Of a DNA stretch of 64,000 nt, positions 11,928 to 64,000 are shown piece after piece. Below the pieces are notes generated by a model. That model worked only from the letters and a program-made list of their open reading frames with translations. It ran no database searches and had not been told where the DNA came from. Each line of letters begins with the position of its first letter. The stretch's first letter is position 1. The position numbers and the translations under genes were made by a program. The DNA lies in assembly GCF_001640805.2 (NCBI RefSeq), contig NC_066850.1:5628556-5692555 (forward strand), written 5' to 3'. Source of the DNA: Lates calcarifer. Lineage: Eukaryota > Chordata > Actinopteri > Centropomidae.

Positions 11928-14900
11928 GTAACAGTGCATTTTTTATTTGATCATGACGCTTTATCTGCATCGTGACTGTTTTTTTGGTTGTGTCTTGTTG
12001 TTGCCTGTAGGCAAAGTTAGCTGCATAGCCTCGTTTTCTTGAGTTCCTCAACAGGCAGCAGCAGTGAACCCCTTCATTGCACGGTTTGCTCAGTTCTTGC
12101 CACACAAGCTCACGGTTCAGGACATTTAGCAAAAGCATGCACCTGTGTAACCTATTTATTATTAATATTTTCACATAACTCAGCGACATTTTCCATGAGT
12201 TTACCTACAAGCCCCATAACTTTTAAGATGACGACTCTCTTGCCTCTTTACCTTTTGATTGCTCCAGTGCTGATTGTAACAAGACCAACATCTTTTTTTC
12301 ATCAGGTTAAGCAGAACTTAACTATAATTAATTCATTTGCTTGCATTGACAACATAATGATACATTCATAATATACATATACATCATACATTCATAAGTC
12401 TGACTATCACATTTCGGCCATGCTCGAGTCTTTATATGTGCGTTACATTTGTCAGGGAACTTAACGAAGAATAACTTTAAAAATGTGTTGTTTTGTGAAT
12501 ATTGTGTATAAAGTAATATTGTATAAATGCTCTAAACCGATATTTATGTATTTTTGTAGCAATACATAGTAGCATGTTAGTGATATAGTCTATGCTAGCA
12601 AGGCTAACTTCAGGTTATCAAAGAGACAACTAATTAGTCGTTGCGGGACACCTGTGATGACTCTGATGAAAATAAATATGTTTTATGAAAAAAATCAGCC
12701 AATATCAAGGTTAATTTAAATATTAATGTCGTACACTTATCCTGAAAACCTCCACTGACCATTATTATTGTTAATATAGATTCAAAAAAAGTGTTTTGGG
12801 AAAAAAAGTATTTAGTGTTTATTGTCTGGCTGGCTGACCATACATGAAGGCCAGTAGAGGCTAGGTTTTAAAGTCTCCGCCCGGTTTTACACCTTTCAAC
12901 ACCCCCTAGCTGTTGTGAAATCACTGTAAAAACATCTTCTCGTGGTTCATTTCTTAAATAAGATACATGTGATAATCACAACCACAGACAGGCAAATGTT
13001 TTTCAGCAGCACTAAGCTTAATTAATGTCACCACAGTATCCCCCCTGGGTGTCATTTAAACTGAAAGTTATCCCAAATGATAAACAGTATGATGTATCTA
13101 TCCATTTCAAGTCATCATACACACAAAACTTTGGGCATGGGGAGCATACAGCTGTCCAATTAAATATTTAGATCTGAGAGTTTTTTTGTGACTTAGATGA
13201 AACACACCCTGTAATCCACTTCAGTGAGGCCTGCCGTTTCATACATAAGTCATCAAGTCTAGTCTCCTCACTTGGTGCCATCATATTGTGTAATGTATTA
13301 CGTCATTGATCATTATACTTTTCTCTACAGTCTACACCTGGACTGGAAGTTGAGACATCTGGTTGAATAAATGACTTCTCTTAACCTGGAGAACAGCTAG
13401 GTGCTGAAAAAAATGTTTCCGGTTCAATAATCTGAGGGATTATTTCAAGAGAAAAATTCAAACCTGTAATAAAATGACATGTAAAGTTTTTCAGATTCTA
13501 CCTGATGGCCTTAAGGCACATACCTAATGTGACCTCTTCAGTGCTAATCCTTCCCCCACTTCCCTTAATTGAGGCAATATACAGTTGTCTGTGGGGCCTG
13601 ATCAGTCTCTTGTGTTGTGTATGTTGTGGTCACTGCAAGGAATCTAACTCAGGGAAATGTAAAAATATCTCCTGCACAACAACAAGTTTCATATTCAATG
13701 CAAAGAAAACTCTTCAGCTTATCAACACAAGACTGTTTTAGCTTTCTTGAATCCTTTTTAGCATATGCTTTCATATGTGCAGTTTTAAAATCTCCAGTCA
13801 TTGGAGACCAATTAGATAGAGGAAACTCTGTAGATGACCAAACAGAAATTTGACAGTTATTCTGCATGTTTCTTTGTGCATCAGTGTTGATAAGACTTGT
13901 GAAAACTTATTAGCGGTTGTTTTAAACATGAATAAATGTGCTGCGAATAATTTCTAACAACATACACCAAAGCAGCTGCTGTTCCGCTGTGCCAGTGCCA
14001 CTGTGATAACACAGTAGAAGTTATCTGTAGGATGTTATGTAAGACAGCCTCTTGATAAGTTTTCTGTAATGCAGTATGTAATGTAATACACTTGTACAGT
14101 GTCCTCAGATGTGCATTTAGTTTCTGTGCAGTGTTTCGGTCTCTCTCACTCTGAGTGCCCCCATCCTCTCTCATGTTAAGCTGCTGAATTGCCACAGAGT
14201 AGCCTAACCTTGGGGTCAGCCGGGCCGTGGCGAACTTCAGGCTAAATTTGGAACGTGGAGCAATTAGGCGCACACTCTACTGCATCACTCCACTGCATTA
14301 ACTACACAGGAAAGGAGAGATTGGGGTAGGATGGAGATCTCTTTCTTGTCAATGAGCTTGAGTTGGAGATTAAAGATTATGCCAGGCTCAACCCAGGTCA
14401 AATGTTCACTGATAAATCCCAAATCAAGGCTGCTGGAGTTTTTATGCTCTCCAAAACTCTGACTAAATCACCTATCAGCCAAATCTGGAATAATGAATTA
14501 CTTATGGCGGTGCTTTAATAAATGTGAATACTCACTTTTTGGTTTGAGGAACCCAGCTTTGTCATTCAGTGACCCAGTTTCACAATTTTACCATCCAAAT
14601 TGCCTATGAAACAAACATCCAAATAAGCGGAAGATCTCTGCTTAGTGGTTGCAGGGACTAACAGATTTGTCAACTACAACCAAATTTGTGGTGGCGTTTG
14701 GCTGGTGTTCGTTTCCCACCCTGCTTGTGTCATTCATATCACTGATTATGGGCCAAATGGTGGTAAAATGTCACAGTATCTGACAGCTTGTACTGTATGT
14801 TCCACTAGGCACTTTGGCAGGGAACCAACTATCATTTGGAAGTCCCTTGAAGATGGCTGGGTCAGCGATGTAGTCAAGTGAAAGCAGATGGTGAATTTTG

Positions 14901-14973
14901 TGGTGCATGGTCAGATGTATAAAGAAAATATAGTTTCATCTCTCAGTGCTCTTTTTCTCTCTTTTATTTCCAG
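11928..14973 (+). other. wnk1: Probable intron between wnk1 first exon and leader exon
   Basis: No coding sequence is recognised. A strong acceptor-like site (TTTTCTCTACAG ending at 13330) is followed by a possible donor CTAG|GTGCTG near 13400, so a small optional non-coding exon is possible. The rest is AT-rich single-copy-looking sequence. Confidence 0.45.
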
Positions 14974-14998
14974 AGACAAGGACAGAAGCAGACCGAGC

Positions 14999-15061
14999 TG
15001 GGCCAGGCTAGGCCAGGCTAGGCCTACCTAGCCTTCTGGCTGGCCTCACCAGGCAGGCCAG
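14999..15061 (+). repeat. GC-rich tandem GCCAGGCTAG repeat with hairpins
   Basis: The decamer GCCAGGCTAG occurs twice in tandem and then merges into a perfect hairpin: an 8-base stem (15015-15022 with 15027-15034) around CCTA. A second imperfect hairpin pairs 15036-15046 with 15051-15061 (9 of 11). It lies just inside the putative leader exon. Confidence 0.7.
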
Positions 15062-15255
15062 AAACCTCTCCAAGGAGTCCTGCCTTCAGTGAGCAAAGGA
15101 GTGGTCTGCTTGTTTTTACAAAAACTTCACCAGACCTGTAACAGATTGGATTCCAACCATATTTTGTCTTATCAGCCTTTGGGAGGCCATACTGGTCTGT
15201 TACATCTCCAGTTCTTCCATGTCGTGGTGGTTGCTCTCTGGATGTTGGCAGCAGA

Positions 15256-15435
15256 ATGGATTCGGGTGTTAATTTGACGGGTGCCACCTCTCTGCAGTGC
15301 TTGCACTCCCCCTCCTTTGACTGCTTTTCATCCCTTCCCTCCCCAGTCTTTAAAAGAAAGCCCCTTTGCCTCTCCCGGGGCTTCCCTCTGCCCTGTTTGG
15401 AAGGGCCTTGCAGGAACTGCAGGTTGTCTTGTTGA
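15256..15435 (+). other. Upstream ORF of 59 codons in the putative wnk1 leader
   Basis: The ATG at 15256 has A at -3 and G at +4, a strong initiation context, better than that of the wnk1 start itself, which lacks G at +4. The frame runs 59 codons to TGA at 15433-15435 and encodes a Cys/Ser/Pro-rich peptide with no recognised domain. Shorter uORFs begin at 15219 (17 codons, stop 15270) and 15242 (11 codons, stop 15275) and overlap it. At 15607 an ATG is followed directly by TGA. If the leader is transcribed as modelled, these would dampen wnk1 translation. Confidence 0.35.
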
Positions 15436-15742
15436 AACAAGACATTTGTTGACATTGCAAAGAGGAAGTAGAGTCAATAAATCTTTGGGAAAAAGATATA
15501 GAACACAACAAAGATTGCTGCAGTTAGTTGATTTGATTGGATTTATTTTCTGTAATCTGTCCACTTTGCTTTTCCTGGAGTTTGATCAGAAGTTGGAGAG
15601 CCTTTCATGTGAAAAAGGAGCTTGCTAGTCAAGATTTGCGCCCGCAATTAGTTTACACATAGGTTGGTCTGATTACTCATATAAAAAAATCCTTATTTAT
15701 ACAGATAGAATTTCTCTTTTGTGTTCTGAGCCTTGAGGAAGA

Positions 15743-63903
<48,161 letters not shown>

Positions 63904-64000
63904 GCAAAGAACTTTTTTAAATCAGGTTTATCATTTATATGTGAGATAAATTTGAATTAATTTTAAGGAAAGTTTTTTGTCATTCCTGAAGTCTTAATTA

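Larger units (their letters stand above)
14974..15742 (+). other. wnk1: Probable wnk1 5' leader (untranslated part of the first coding exon)
   Basis: A strong acceptor (long pyrimidine tract ending TTTATTTCCAG at 14963-14973) lies upstream of the wnk1 start codon with no good donor in between, so an exon from 14974 to 16696 is the simplest model. It would carry a 769-base leader. The leader has upstream ATGs at 15219, 15242, 15256 and 15607 and GC-rich hairpins near its 5' end. A shorter alternative is the acceptor TTTGTGTTCTGAG ending at 15730, which leaves only 12 leader bases in this exon and removes all upstream ATGs. Transcript data would decide between them. Confidence 0.55.

Noticed and set aside
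13319..13400. Possible small non-coding exon after TTTTCTCTACAG
   Set aside because: The acceptor is good but the donor is weak. Mentioned within the leader intron rather than annotated as an exon.
15024..15628. ORFs of 78-143 codons on both strands in the leader
   Set aside because: They share the same bases in several frames and show no recognisable family. Only the short + strand uORFs are kept, as possible translation regulators.

Overview
The window is vertebrate nuclear DNA, almost certainly from a percomorph-type teleost fish. The signs are one gene with short coding exons and very long introns, dense (CA)n/(TG)n, (GA)n/(TC)n and CTTCT microsatellites, decayed interspersed repeats of kinds I recall as common in bony fish, and CpG depletion everywhere except one island. 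There are no prokaryotic features (no operons, ribosome binding sites or CRISPR arrays).

The only gene I can identify with confidence is the 5' half of wnk1, the WNK lysine-deficient protein kinase 1, on the + strand. Layout: 1 to about 11,200 is upstream intergenic DNA, mostly repeats and microsatellites. About 11,230-11,930 is a CpG-rich island, the likely promoter and non-coding first exon. A leader exon probably starts at 14,974 and carries several upstream ATGs. The first coding exon is 15,743-16,696 (residues 1-318: regulatory N-terminus and start of the kinase domain). Intron 1 is very long (16,697-50,648, 34 kb). Then come exons at 50,649-50,821, 56,734-56,954, 58,018-58,175, 62,838-62,926 and 63,764-about 63,903. 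All junctions up to the last are GT-AG and phase-consistent. Together they encode about 578 residues: the whole kinase domain and the start of the PF2-like autoinhibitory domain. The rest of the gene lies beyond the right edge.

All residues that define a WNK kinase are present: catalytic Lys298 in the glycine-rich loop, Cys315 where other kinases have the beta-3 lysine, the HRD aspartate Asp414, the DLG aspartate Asp433, the activation-loop serines 443 and 447, and the chloride-pocket residues Phe348, Leu364, Leu434 and Leu436. The protein should therefore be a chloride-sensing kinase that acts on OSR1/SPAK to control cation-chloride cotransporters.

The points most worth a second look are: the sixth coding exon lacks a GT donor and reads into a stop codon, implying either a GC-AG intron or a truncated kinase; two phase-compatible exon-like ORFs on the minus strand inside intron 1 that I cannot assign to a family; a Cys/Phe-rich ORF in intron 4, where mammals have the alternative first exon of kidney-specific WNK1; a leader with upstream ORFs and hairpins; and several dispersed repeat families, including four copies of one foldback element.
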